Part shown: positions 41,937-51,078 of the stretch, piece by piece
Layout: each line of letters opens with the position of its first letter
How positions within the stretch are numbered: the first letter of the stretch is position 1
Origin: G963556115 sp963675945
Lineage (GTDB): Bacteria; Planctomycetota; SZUA-567
Length of the DNA: 64,000 nucleotides
NCBI GenBank assembly: GCA_963675945.1
Contig: OY780932.1
Coordinates: 2,108,001-2,172,000, forward strand
Direction of reading: 5' to 3'
Notes under the pieces: generated by a model
The model's input: only the letters and a program-made list of their open reading frames with translations
Database searches by the model: none
Told to the model about the DNA's origin: nothing
Program-made: the position numbers and the translations under genes

Positions 41937-44932
41937 GTGTAGAACAACCTGAGATGGAAGTTATTGCAAATTTTGTTGATGAGGCCGGGCAGTGTCTGGT
42001 GGTTCTCAATGAGAAGTTGCTCGTTGCGGAGAGCGGAAATATTGATGAGAATCTGGTGGATGAGATGTTCAGAGCTGCACATTCAATAAAAGGAGCGGCA
42101 GGCTTTCTGGATTTCAAGAATATTGCAAAAATAACCCATAGCCTGGAAACAGTGTTGGACAATGTGCGGCATAAAAAACTGGAGTTCAAGCCGAGTGTGG
42201 TGGATGCGCTCTTCGTGGCGTTCGATACGATAAGTTCCCTGCTGGCGGTTCTTTTGACCGATGATCAGGAAGCGATTGAAATTACAGAGGTGGTTGCGCA
42301 ACTCAATTCCGTGCTGGAGATAGATGACCCAGGGCAGGAGCAGCTACAGGATTCTGAACAGGAGCTGGGAGAAATCCCCGTCTGGATGCAAGGGCGGTTG
42401 TCGCTCGATGATGTGCTGGAAGGGCTGATTCAACGGGGGATGGGAAAGCATCTATATGCTTTACTTATTGATCTTAAGGAGATATTTCGTCGTAAACAGG
42501 ATCCGACGGCAATATACCGCGCTCTCAAGCAAAATTTGCATATTCAGAGCATTATTCCGCTGATTGCGAATAACAGTATTTGGGAGCCGCTGCATACATT
42601 CTCCTATGATGTCGGTATGCTGGTATTCTCCGAGCTAACTCTGAGCCAGGCTATAAGCGGTTTGCCTCTTCCGGCATTTGACGCTTGGGAGATTCTGGAG
42701 ACAGGTTTGCAGCCAGAAAAAATTCACTTCCAGCAAGCGGCGGTTATCGATATCGGGCAACCTATAGCGACGTTGCAACCAAAGAATGATATGCGTAAGC
42801 ACCTGTCGCTCTGGCTTAACGAGACGAGTGAAGAACTTGATCAGCTTGATGCGATACTGGTTACATTCGAGAAAGAACCGGAGTCAACTTGTTACCTCCA
42901 TGAGATGTTCAGACTATTGCATAGAATTAAAGGATCTTCTGCGAACATGGGTTTGAATGCAATGTCGCGCATCGCCCATAACGGTGAATCCCTGCTTGAG
43001 CAGTATCGCTCTTTAGGTACGACCCCTTCAGGCAAGGTATTTGAAGTAATGTTTCTTGCCAAGGATTTTCTTCAAGAGTGTTTGAACCGCATTCAACATG
43101 ATGAGTATACGGCGCCAAGTTCTGACAAGTTTGATCAAGCCCTCACCGAACAGCTATTCGCTTTTCCCGAGGTTGAAAAGAATGGTATACTGGTAAAGTG
43201 GCGTTTCTCCGACAAGATTATCGAAGATGCCCGCCTAATGGCCGGAGAGAATAGTAATATCTATTTGGTTCAGATAACCTTATTTCCGGAGGTCAGTCTG
43301 GCGGATTTACGCTATGGGATGATTCTGCGTGAACTCAATGATTCAGCGGAGATAATATTCTCTGATCCGACGGTCAGAGAATTGGAGCAGGGAATTGATG
43401 CGCCGCCACCGCTGCAGATTATCGTTGTCTACGCCCGGGATGCGGAATCTTTGCGTGCTTGCCTCAATGTCGATATGGTTGAAGCTATATATATTGAGCC
43501 TATCGGTGTAAACTCTGGAAAACCGGAGCGTGCTGTAGGAGAGCAGCGAGCGGCGGAGAGTTCACAGGTGATCGCCGGGAGTATGGTGGATACAGTTCGG
43601 GTCGATACTGCGAGACTGGATCAGATGATGAATATTGCCGGGGAACTGGTCATAAGTAAGGCGCGAGTCACCCAACTGACCGATACCTTGGAAAAGCAGT
43701 TGCATGCGCTTGATCTGCGGGCAATTGAGACCTTGATCTGGAAAGAACAGCAGGGTACAGACCGAAATTTCAGTAACGGTAATGGAGCGGGACATATATC
43801 TATCGATCGGCTTCGTAGACTTGAAAACAGTATTCAAGAACTCGTGGCCGCACAGGAATCGGCGACGTTACTCCGTGATACCTCACTCGAACTTCATCGC
43901 CATACAAGTTCGCTACAGAATTGTGTTATGCAGGCGCGGATGGTGCCTATTGGACCGTTGTTTCAGCGTTTTCAGCGACTGGTCAGGGATGTGGGTAAGG
44001 AGCGTAACCGCAAGGCGCGTCTGGTGCTGTCGGGTGAGGGTACGGAACTGGATAAAAAATTGATTGATGAACTGACCGATCCCCTGACACACTTGATCCG
44101 TAATAGTGTGGATCATGGTCTTGAGTCACCTGAGGATAGGATTGCCGCAGGCAAGAGCGAGCAGGGAACAGTGCAGCTGGAGGCGTATCATGAAGGGAGC
44201 CAGATCTGTATACGTATTACCGATGACGGGAGAGGTCTGGATGAAGCGCGGATTCTGCAGAAGGCGGTAACGAACGGCATCGTTACCGAAGAGAATTCAC
44301 GCCAGATGAGTCAGAAAGAGATCTTTCAGCTTATCTTTCAGCCGGGGTTCTCTACGGCGGAAAAGATAACCAATATCAGCGGGCGTGGAGTTGGCATGGA
44401 TATTGTTCGGAGTAAGATCAAAGAACTCAAGGGGCAGATTGATATTGAGTCAGAAGCGGGTAAGGGAGCTGCCTTCACTATACGTCTGCCGCTGACTCTG
44501 GCAATGATTGAAGGCTTGCTGGTGCGTATAGGAGAGACCAAGTATGTGTTCTCGCTCGAGTCGGTAAAGGAAATTGTGGAGTTTGCGCCTGAGAATATCT
44601 TTGAAGTGCATGGTAAAGGGAGGATGATTTATCTGCGCAATGACGCTATTGCTCTGGTTGATCTCTGCGGGATAATGGATGTTGATGCGCTGGCGAATTC
44701 CGGGAAATCCATACGGGCGGTTATAACGCGGAATGTAGGCGAGACAATAGCGATTATGGTAGATAAGGTTCTGGGTAAGGAAGAGGTTGTGGTCAAAGCG
44801 TTGTCGCAGGAGTTTAAAGAGACTAAAGGTATCTCTGGCGCAACGGTTCTGGGTGACGGTGGGATTGCTCTTATTCTTGATGTCTTGGCTATCTGCGGGC
44901 TGGCTAAAGAGAGAGCATTGGGAGTCGGTTAA
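41933..44932 (+). CDS. cheA: Chemotaxis histidine kinase CheA with two Hpt domains
   Basis: 999 residues, longer than typical CheA (about 650-700). Hpt 1: FRAAHSIKGAAGFLD with His50. A middle region of about 160 residues has no recognised domain. Hpt 2: FRLLHRIKGSSANMG with His330. Then dimerisation P3 (TARLDQMMNIAGELVISKAR), HATPase P4 (LIRNSVDHGLESPEDR, TDDGRGLDEAR, GRGVGMDIVRSKI) and a C-terminal CheW-like P5. Two phosphorylatable histidines could feed different receivers (CheY and the block's other receivers). Translationally coupled to cheR. Confidence 0.95.
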   Translation: MSVEQPEMEVIANFVDEAGQCLVVLNEKLLVAESGNIDENLVDEMFRAAHSIKGAAGFLDFKNIAKITHSLETVLDNVRHKKLEFKPSVVDALFVAFDTISSLLAVLLTDDQEAIEITEVVAQLNSVLEIDDPGQEQLQDSEQELGEIPVWMQGRLSLDDVLEGLIQRGMGKHLYALLIDLKEIFRRKQDPTAIYRALKQNLHIQSIIPLIANNSIWEPLHTFSYDVGMLVFSELTLSQAISGLPLPAFDAWEILETGLQPEKIHFQQAAVIDIGQPIATLQPKNDMRKHLSLWLNETSEELDQLDAILVTFEKEPESTCYLHEMFRLLHRIKGSSANMGLNAMSRIAHNGESLLEQYRSLGTTPSGKVFEVMFLAKDFLQECLNRIQHDEYTAPSSDKFDQALTEQLFAFPEVEKNGILVKWRFSDKIIEDARLMAGENSNIYLVQITLFPEVSLADLRYGMILRELNDSAEIIFSDPTVRELEQGIDAPPPLQIIVVYARDAESLRACLNVDMVEAIYIEPIGVNSGKPERAVGEQRAAESSQVIAGSMVDTVRVDTARLDQMMNIAGELVISKARVTQLTDTLEKQLHALDLRAIETLIWKEQQGTDRNFSNGNGAGHISIDRLRRLENSIQELVAAQESATLLRDTSLELHRHTSSLQNCVMQARMVPIGPLFQRFQRLVRDVGKERNRKARLVLSGEGTELDKKLIDELTDPLTHLIRNSVDHGLESPEDRIAAGKSEQGTVQLEAYHEGSQICIRITDDGRGLDEARILQKAVTNGIVTEENSRQMSQKEIFQLIFQPGFSTAEKITNISGRGVGMDIVRSKIKELKGQIDIESEAGKGAAFTIRLPLTLAMIEGLLVRIGETKYVFSLESVKEIVEFAPENIFEVHGKGRMIYLRNDAIALVDLCGIMDVDALANSGKSIRAVITRNVGETIAIMVDKVLGKEEVVVKALSQEFKETKGISGATVLGDGGIALILDVLAICGLAKERALGVG

Positions 44933-44954
44933 GGATATTTTCAGGAGAAAATTG

Positions 44955-45554
44955 ATGTTGTCAGATATGTTGCTGTCAGAACTGGAAATTATTGCCCATC
45001 GCGGAGCTGAAAATGCTTGTGACGCGCTCTCGATATTCTTAGGCAAAAAGGTGCATATATCACGCAACGGTGTGGCGGAAGAATCGCTGCAAAGTATTAC
45101 GCAGCATTTTGGCGAGGAAGACATGCTGGGAGTGGCGTTATTGAGTAGGATCAGTGGGCAGGTTAGTGGGAATGCGGTTCTGATGTTCCGCCGCGAGGAT
45201 GCGCGGCGCTTGGTGCTGCTCTTAGGGAGTAAGGTGGAGCAGGTAGAACCACTGGTGTTCACGGAAATGGAGCGTTCGATGCTTGAAGAGACGGGGAATA
45301 TTACGATTTCATCATTTATGAATTGTATGACCAGTCATTTGAATCGTAAGTGTCTACCCAATTCGCCGGTGTATGCTTTTGACTTGTCCGGGGCGATTCT
45401 ATCCGATTTACTGATAGAGTGTGCGGAATGTGATGATGATATGGTGGTATTTTCAACTCTTTTCAGTTGTGCTGAGGAAAATATACAGATTCTCTTTGTG
45501 CATTTACCTAGCCCCGATTCATTGAAATCTTTAGCAGAAGGTTTAAAGTCATGA
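44955..45554 (+). CDS. cheC: CheC-like CheY-P phosphatase
   Basis: 199 residues from ATG 44955 (AGGAG seven bases upstream). CheC proteins dephosphorylate CheY and bind CheD. The second active-site helix matches the S-X3-E-X2-N signature (SMLEETGN, with Pro about 20 residues on). The first site, normally E-X2-N before GAGNA, reads EIIAHRGAENACDALS with the Asn replaced, so probably only one site works. LSIFLGKKVHIS is typical. Overlaps cheD by ATGA, fitting a CheC-CheD complex. Confidence 0.87.
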   Translation: MLSDMLLSELEIIAHRGAENACDALSIFLGKKVHISRNGVAEESLQSITQHFGEEDMLGVALLSRISGQVSGNAVLMFRREDARRLVLLLGSKVEQVEPLVFTEMERSMLEETGNITISSFMNCMTSHLNRKCLPNSPVYAFDLSGAILSDLLIECAECDDDMVVFSTLFSCAEENIQILFVHLPSPDSLKSLAEGLKS

Positions 45555-46045
45555 GTGAAATAAACGGGCGCGTGATAAAGGTATTGATCGGACAGGTTGC
45601 GTTGACTAGATCCCCAAATAAATTGGAAACGGTTCTGGGAAGTTGCGTTGGACTGGTGTTGTATGATGAAGTTGAGAAGATAGCGGGTATGGCGCATATA
45701 GTCCTCCCCGAATCCGCCCAGCATGAAGCGTCAAATTTGCCTGGGAAATATGCAGATTGCGCTGTTGCGTGCTTGCTCTCGGCTCTACAGGAGCACGGAG
45801 CACAACGCAAGCGGCTCAAAGCAAAATTCGCCGGGGGAGCGTGTATGTTCGCCAATACCCTTGATAAGAAGAGCAGCGATATCGGTTCCTGCAATGTTCT
45901 GGCGGTTACTAATTATCTCGGACATTATGCGATACCGATAATAGCTTCTGATGTCGGGGGCTCGGCGGGCAGAAAGGTTGTGTTCAATCCTGCGACCAAG
46001 GAGTATAGTATTCAGGATTTTATGAACCGGACACAGATAATTTGA
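45551..46045 (+). CDS. cheD: Chemoreceptor glutamine deamidase CheD
   Basis: 164 residues. The catalytic triad fits CheD: Cys32 in LGSCVGLVLYD, His49 in GMAHIVLPES, and Thr27 just before the Cys. KAKFAGGACMF and IIASDVGGSAGRKVVFNP are family hallmarks. It would convert receptor Gln to Glu and respond to CheC binding. No CheB gene is present, so CheD may be the only deamidase encoded in this cluster. Confidence 0.95.
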   Translation: MSEINGRVIKVLIGQVALTRSPNKLETVLGSCVGLVLYDEVEKIAGMAHIVLPESAQHEASNLPGKYADCAVACLLSALQEHGAQRKRLKAKFAGGACMFANTLDKKSSDIGSCNVLAVTNYLGHYAIPIIASDVGGSAGRKVVFNPATKEYSIQDFMNRTQII

Positions 46046-46161
46046 GCGTAAGGGGAGAAGGGATGCTGCTTGCGCAGTTTGTTGAATGCAAGGCTGTTAA
46101 TCGAGTATGGATTAGTGCGCGGGTAGTTTTTGTTGATTGTCCATAAGCTGGAGTACGGAAG

Positions 46162-46482
46162 ATGCAGGATGAACTGGATACGTCGTTTGGCGCTGATATG
46201 TTGGTCATTGAGATTGAGAGCGAAATAGACCGTACCAAGGCTGAAGGTCTGGCTGCCAGGATACGCGCTGCCGTACGTAATGGGAAGAAAAAGATTCTGC
46301 TCAAGCTGAGTCCTGAAGCCAGTATTACCTCGGCAGAATTTCTTGGTTTTCTCGCCGCCGCGCAGACATTTTTAGGAGGAGTAGCGGATAGTATCAAGAT
46401 ATTTACAGCTAATCCTATGACTATTGATCTTCTGTGTATGACCGGTTTGGAGAGTCTGCTGGTTACTGCGGAAGCGGAATAA
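46162..46482 (+). CDS. STAS-like anti-anti-sigma protein
   Basis: 106 residues with the STAS alternating beta-alpha pattern (MLVIEIESEIDRTKAEGLAARI, KKILLKLSPEASITSAEFLGFL). The Ser in the ITSAE segment lies where SpoIIAA-type proteins are phosphorylated. The Asp-Ser-Ser motif is diverged, so regulation by phosphorylation is inferred. Together with the second STAS gene and the REC-PP2C-HATPase gene it suggests partner switching. It lies between cheD and cheY. Confidence 0.7.
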   Translation: MQDELDTSFGADMLVIEIESEIDRTKAEGLAARIRAAVRNGKKKILLKLSPEASITSAEFLGFLAAAQTFLGGVADSIKIFTANPMTIDLLCMTGLESLLVTAEAE

Positions 46483-46685
46483 TTTTTGCGAAGCATCGGC
46501 GGTTGTAATTTGCGTTGGTTGCGGATAGTCGCGCTGTCATAAGGTGAGGTAGTTAGTTGTATTGGTTTGGGTCTACAGTATTGTGCAAACTTTCCTGCAG
46601 GTATTATTACTGAGTGGGTAGGTGAATTAAGCTAGGGTTTGGAATATTCAAGGTGCGGCTGAAGCTTGTATGGAAGGAGCTCGTC

Positions 46686-47078
46686 ATGAGTAGTGTTCTG
46701 ATAGTCGACGATGCGTTATTTATGAGAAAATTGATTCGCGAAGCTTTGGAACCCTTGGGTTTCAATATCGCTGGTGAGGCACAGAATGGGGCGGAAGCTA
46801 TAAACAGCTATAACATCCTGAAGCCAGACCTTATAACTATGGATATTGTAATGCCGGATATGGACGGATTGCAGGCGCTTAGAGTTATTCGGGAAGCATC
46901 CGCGGAGGTACGGGTGATTATGATTACGGCGGTTGATCAGCGTGATTCGATGCTTGAAGCGATGCGACTCGGAGTCTCGGATTTTGTCGTAAAGCCGTTT
47001 GATGACGATAGAATTGTCTCCGCTGTTGAGAAAGCCATGAGTCGAGTTGCAATAAAAGATAGGGGAACAAGCAAATGA
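46686..47078 (+). CDS. cheY: Chemotaxis response regulator CheY
   Basis: 130 residues from ATG 46686 (AAGGAG upstream; an ATG 33 bases earlier gives an unconserved extension). A single receiver: acidic Asp8/Asp9, phospho-acceptor Asp53 (LITMDIVMPDMDG), the Thr of MITAVDQRDS and the Lys of FVVKPFDDD. It carries the signal from CheA to the flagellar switch. Overlaps the downstream STAS gene by ATGA. Confidence 0.94.
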   Translation: MSSVLIVDDALFMRKLIREALEPLGFNIAGEAQNGAEAINSYNILKPDLITMDIVMPDMDGLQALRVIREASAEVRVIMITAVDQRDSMLEAMRLGVSDFVVKPFDDDRIVSAVEKAMSRVAIKDRGTSK

Positions 47079-47419
47079 GACAGCTTAAGGAAGAATTTAT
47101 AAATGATATTGCAGTTGTCACCATGGCGGATGATTTAACGCAGAATGATTACCTTGAAGCGCGGCAGTACTTCAATAACAGGTTTATTGAGGGAGGAACC
47201 AGGTATTTGATTCTTGATTGTGAACTGCTCAAAGATCCGCCAAGTATCGCTTATGGCGTCTTTTGCAGCCTGAACCGAGACTTTATCCGCGCCGGGGGCA
47301 GAATGGTGATTATTCACATATCCGCGCAGGTCAAGACAATAATGGACCGTATACATGTGACCGAACAGTTATTCTTATATGCAACTCAGGCCGAAGCCAT
47401 GGACGCGTTAAAGGGCTAA
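47075..47419 (+). CDS. STAS-domain protein
   Basis: 114 residues with a STAS-like fold: DIAVVTMADDLTQNDYLEAR, GTRYLILDCELLKDPPSIAYG, GGRMVIIHISAQVKTIMDRI and a final helix FLYATQAEAMDALKG, typical of anti-sigma factor antagonists. Co-translated with cheY, an unusual pairing that ties partner switching to the chemotaxis output. Last gene of the signalling block. Confidence 0.78.
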   Translation: MRQLKEEFINDIAVVTMADDLTQNDYLEARQYFNNRFIEGGTRYLILDCELLKDPPSIAYGVFCSLNRDFIRAGGRMVIIHISAQVKTIMDRIHVTEQLFLYATQAEAMDALKG

Positions 47420-47476
47420 CGCAGTATATTTTGCGGTATAGCTCTATCTCACTGCAGACATGTGATAATGAGTGAA

Positions 47477-47514
47477 AAATTCAGACACTGCGGATGACCG
47501 TGGTGTCTGAATTT
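47477..47514. terminator. Bidirectional terminator
   Basis: AAATTCAGACAC (47477-47488) pairs perfectly with GTGTCTGAATTT (47503-47514), with an inner CGG/CCG pairing, between the convergent chemotaxis block and the glycosyltransferase gene. Confidence 0.75.
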
Positions 47515-47545
47515 ATCTGGTTAGTATAATAATTGTTATGAGATT

Positions 47546-50500
47546 TTATGTTTTTGTCGCTTCGATAATAGCGCTGGTGATCTTATAGAATACGCTGAAA
47601 AATTCCTTGGAGTCGTAATTGAAGGTTTTGTTCTGCATCAGCTCTGTGGCTCGACGTCGTCCGGCGTTCAGCGCGGCTTCTGGGTAGAGTGGCTTGAGCA
47701 GCTCAAGGTAGTCGAGCATATCCTGTAAGTTCAGCTCAGGGTTATAATGCAGAGCTGAGGTGGTGACGGCGTTTCGGTTGAGTTCTCCGGCTATGACCGG
47801 AATTTGGTAGATATAGCGCGCCCCCCAGGGGTAGGCCCAGTCGTGTTCGGCCGGCGTGTACGGGACGTATTTGATCTCATCTTCGATAGCCTTCTTGCCC
47901 TGATTGTTATTCTTGATATAGGTGGTGAGGTAGAAGGTCCACTCCGGTCTTGCCCAGATCGCGGTATCGGTAAAGCGTCCACGGTTGAAGCACCAGGCGA
48001 AGATTTGCAGGAGTATCTGTGAGGATTTGATGGTATAGGCTTCGGTCTCGCAGTCTGGTACCGCTATTTCAAGGGTACGGGTGTTCTCCGGGTTGAGGGT
48101 GTACCTGGCGAGGAAACTCCCGATTTTATCATGGATCGGGAAGTAATAGCTGTTCTCGGTAAGCGCTTTCCAGGTGCCGGCGTCATAGTAGGCTTTGAGT
48201 AGCGCCGAGCAGCAGAAAGCGTTGAGGTCGGGGCGGTACTCGGGTGAATCGAGCGGAATATTCTGTTTGGCCGGATCGCCCTGGATTGTCGCCTGACGGC
48301 TGACCGTACTGAGGAAGCTGCAGTATCTCCAGAAGCCGTGGCCATTATCAATCCACTTGCCCCCGGGGATGTCACGGGGTTCAAGATCGAGCTGGAAATA
48401 GCCGCTGGTGGGATCGAGAATGAATCTGCTCTCCTGTACACAGGTGGAGAGCCAGCCGGAGGGGCCGAGCTCGGCTAGTACCTGGTCGAACGCTTCTACC
48501 TCTTTACGGTTGCGCAGTGGGATCTGATCAATCTGGGTAAGATAGAGGAAGGTCAGATAGCCCTGTGCCAACCCGAGGGCGGCTTTCTTCCCGCCGTTTG
48601 CGCTGTATTTAGCGCATTTTTCAAAGAAGAGGGAGACATCGGCAGGGGTGTTGCGGTGTACTATCGGGAGTTCTATCCGGCCGAGGCCGAGCTTGAAGCG
48701 GTTGTAAGCGGTCTGATACTCATCCGCGCCACCTTTTTCCGCTGCGGCGAGGTTCTTCAGCGTCATCGCTGTCGGGGTGGTCAGCTTGGCGACCGTCCCT
48801 TCGGTGGTCTCTTTCCAGAAATCACTCAGGCTCCAGATGCGATCTGGTTCGGGGGTGTGCAGCATCTTACCGTAATAGATTACCCCGGGGATCAGAACAA
48901 TAAGCAGGGCACACAGCGTGATAAGCGTAAAACACCAATTCCGGCGGTACTGTGATTTTGCCTGCGCCACCGGCTCTGTCCAGCCCGGAAGGATTTGCGC
49001 GGTCTGTAGAGCCGGATCAAGTTTATTACTCGGCTCAGGTTTGATCTCCGTCTCTGTGGCGGCACTGCGCGTTCCCCATTTGCGTGTTGTCAGGGTAAGC
49101 AGCGCCCAGTATACCTGCCAGCTGAAGAAGAACATATACGACAAGGTGTATAAAAAACCTGTCCACCAACTCTTTCTGCCGGTACAGGAGTAGTAATCCA
49201 GGCTCCAGGCGCCGGTAATGGTCGCCAGACCGAGGAGATACGACCAGGGGCCGTCGAAGATACCGTCCTGCAGGTAGTTTACCAGCGGGAAGATCAGCAG
49301 TGCGGTAAGCATAACCAGGGGTTCGATAAGCGGGAGCAGCATCATGGCGTACCAGGCGAGGGCGGCACCCGGACGTTTGCGCCAGATCCATTTGCTCGCT
49401 TTGAAGACCTCCCGCAGATACGAGCGGTTCCAGCGCGCCTGCTGTCTGACATAGATGCTCCAGCCTTCCGGGGCGATGGTCGTTGCCAGGGCGCGGTTAT
49501 CGTAGATGATCTTGTAGTCTTTGAGGATCAGATTGGTCAGACTCCGGTCATCAGCGTAGTTGCCGCTGACGCCCATGACCTTGGAATTCAGCCATTCGTC
49601 CAGAATACGTAAGACACATACCCGGCGGTAGGCACTGAAACAGCCCGGCAGGCAGCTGACGGTACCGGATACGCTCTCGGCCGCTTTCATTATATTGTAT
49701 GAAAAGAAGTAGCGCACATCCTGCATCCGGGTAAGCAGATTCTGTTGCGCGTTCTCGATATCACAGTGGCCGCTGACGCCTCCAACCTCCGGATCGGCGA
49801 ATCCTTGAACCAGTTTATCCAGTGAGCCGGGGACGATGAAGGTGTCCGAGTCGACACAGACCATGATCTCGCCAGTGGCCAGCAGGGTGCTGACCGCCCA
49901 GCCGTGGCAGAGACCTTTGTTCTGCGGGAAGTCGATGACGATAAGGTTGGGGTGGCGGGTCAAGGTGTTGAGCATCTCCTCCAGGGTGTTGTCGGCAGAG
50001 CCGTCATTGACACAGATGACCTCCAGCCTCTCATCCGGGTACTCGGCGGCGAATATCTGCTCGATAGTCTGACGGATTACCTGCTCTTCATTCATGCAGG
50101 GGACGAAGACCGATAGTGTAGGTCTGTGCTCTGACTCTTGCGGCGGCTGGTAACGGGTGGCGATAATAAACCTTGAGAGTACGAAGATCATGATGGCTAC
50201 CGAATACAAGGTGATCAGCAGCGGTTGGAAGATATACTCGTCGACACTTTGAATCTGCATTAGGGCGGCGGCAATAAGCAGGGCGATATAGATAAAGGTA
50301 AGGATCTCCCTGGAGAAACCGCGGGGTGAATTGTAGAGGCTGCCTGCGCGTTCTCGCGCCGGGCGGATAATCTCCTGATCGAATTCTTGGGCAATAGTAC
50401 GGCTCTGGGTGGTGGCAGTGAAGGGCTGGTTGCAGTATGGGCAGAGCAGGTATTCTTTATTCGTACTCAGGAAGACATTTATGCCGCAAGCTTTGCAACT

Positions 50501-50587
50501 GAGGACGGTAAGTTCGGTACTCTTGGGAAGGGGAGTAGCGCTTTTTTCCCGTTCATTATTATCGGGTGTGTGCTGAGGTATATTCAT
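47546..50587 (-). CDS. Large membrane glycosyltransferase family 2 protein with zinc ribbon and extra C-terminal domain
   Basis: 1013 residues. Residues about 30-60 form a zinc-ribbon-like pair of CxxC knuckles (CKACG, then CPYC). Two TM helices at about 95-150. The GT2 domain (about 155-400) has SVFVPCMNEEQVIRQTIEQI, VNDGSADNT, the DSD metal motif in VCVDSDTFIV, CLPGCFSAYRR, YADDRSL and the processive QQARWNRSYLRE (QxxRW). Several TM helices follow (about 415-510 and 555-580). The last about 430 residues are a soluble, Trp/Tyr-rich, probably helical domain that I do not recognise, likely outside the inner membrane. It resembles chitin/hyaluronan/PgaC-type synthases and would make or export a surface polysaccharide. 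Confidence 0.85.
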   Translation of the reverse strand: MNIPQHTPDNNEREKSATPLPKSTELTVLSCKACGINVFLSTNKEYLLCPYCNQPFTATTQSRTIAQEFDQEIIRPARERAGSLYNSPRGFSREILTFIYIALLIAAALMQIQSVDEYIFQPLLITLYSVAIMIFVLSRFIIATRYQPPQESEHRPTLSVFVPCMNEEQVIRQTIEQIFAAEYPDERLEVICVNDGSADNTLEEMLNTLTRHPNLIVIDFPQNKGLCHGWAVSTLLATGEIMVCVDSDTFIVPGSLDKLVQGFADPEVGGVSGHCDIENAQQNLLTRMQDVRYFFSYNIMKAAESVSGTVSCLPGCFSAYRRVCVLRILDEWLNSKVMGVSGNYADDRSLTNLILKDYKIIYDNRALATTIAPEGWSIYVRQQARWNRSYLREVFKASKWIWRKRPGAALAWYAMMLLPLIEPLVMLTALLIFPLVNYLQDGIFDGPWSYLLGLATITGAWSLDYYSCTGRKSWWTGFLYTLSYMFFFSWQVYWALLTLTTRKWGTRSAATETEIKPEPSNKLDPALQTAQILPGWTEPVAQAKSQYRRNWCFTLITLCALLIVLIPGVIYYGKMLHTPEPDRIWSLSDFWKETTEGTVAKLTTPTAMTLKNLAAAEKGGADEYQTAYNRFKLGLGRIELPIVHRNTPADVSLFFEKCAKYSANGGKKAALGLAQGYLTFLYLTQIDQIPLRNRKEVEAFDQVLAELGPSGWLSTCVQESRFILDPTSGYFQLDLEPRDIPGGKWIDNGHGFWRYCSFLSTVSRQATIQGDPAKQNIPLDSPEYRPDLNAFCCSALLKAYYDAGTWKALTENSYYFPIHDKIGSFLARYTLNPENTRTLEIAVPDCETEAYTIKSSQILLQIFAWCFNRGRFTDTAIWARPEWTFYLTTYIKNNNQGKKAIEDEIKYVPYTPAEHDWAYPWGARYIYQIPVIAGELNRNAVTTSALHYNPELNLQDMLDYLELLKPLYPEAALNAGRRRATELMQNKTFNYDSKEFFSVFYKITSAIIEATKT

Positions 50588-51005
50588 CTCGTTCTTCCGC
50601 TGGTTTCACAAGTCAAAGGTTTTGTTTCTGCTTATACGCAAAGTTTGCAGCACTGTATTAGGCAACTGGCAGTTACCGTAAGTCAAGGTACAAGGTTTTA
50701 TCCGGAGCTTGAATTTTGAGTTTCGTTATTTTGCGAGTAAAGTATCTGACGCTGCGAACTCGGCCGTGAATAGCTGTCGTTTACACAGCACAATACGACA
50801 ATCAGGAAAAACTTGGTTTTAGCGTTCAGCACCGGGCAAAATGGTTCTTCTGGTTAGGGGATATTATAGATTGTACCAGTTTTTTTGCAAAGAAAAAACG
50901 AGTGGTGGTGCTTCTGTGAAGTCGCTGGAGTTAAGAGTATTATACAGTTGCTAAGTGCTCAGAGTTTTTTATAAACTGTATATACTGAAATAGCGGAATC
51001 CAAAC
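50588..51005. other. Gene-free divergent spacer
   Basis: Between the divergent glycosyltransferase and XylF-like genes. No supported coding frame. It should contain the glycosyltransferase promoter, which I could not place. Confidence 0.4.
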
Positions 51006-51034
51006 TTTACAAAAAAAAATATCACTATTAGAAT
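51006..51034 (+). promoter_or_regulatory. Candidate sigma-70-type promoter of the XylF-like gene
   Basis: TTTACA (51006-51011), a 17-base A-rich spacer, TAGAAT (51029-51034), 45 bases upstream of the ATG. Confidence 0.55.
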
Positions 51035-51078
51035 TGAGAGTATTATTGTTATAGACAACGTTTTAAGGGAGATAGTTG

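Noticed and set aside
44450..45262. 270-codon minus-strand frame across cheA and cheC
   Set aside because: Low-complexity antisense frame spanning two real gene ends.
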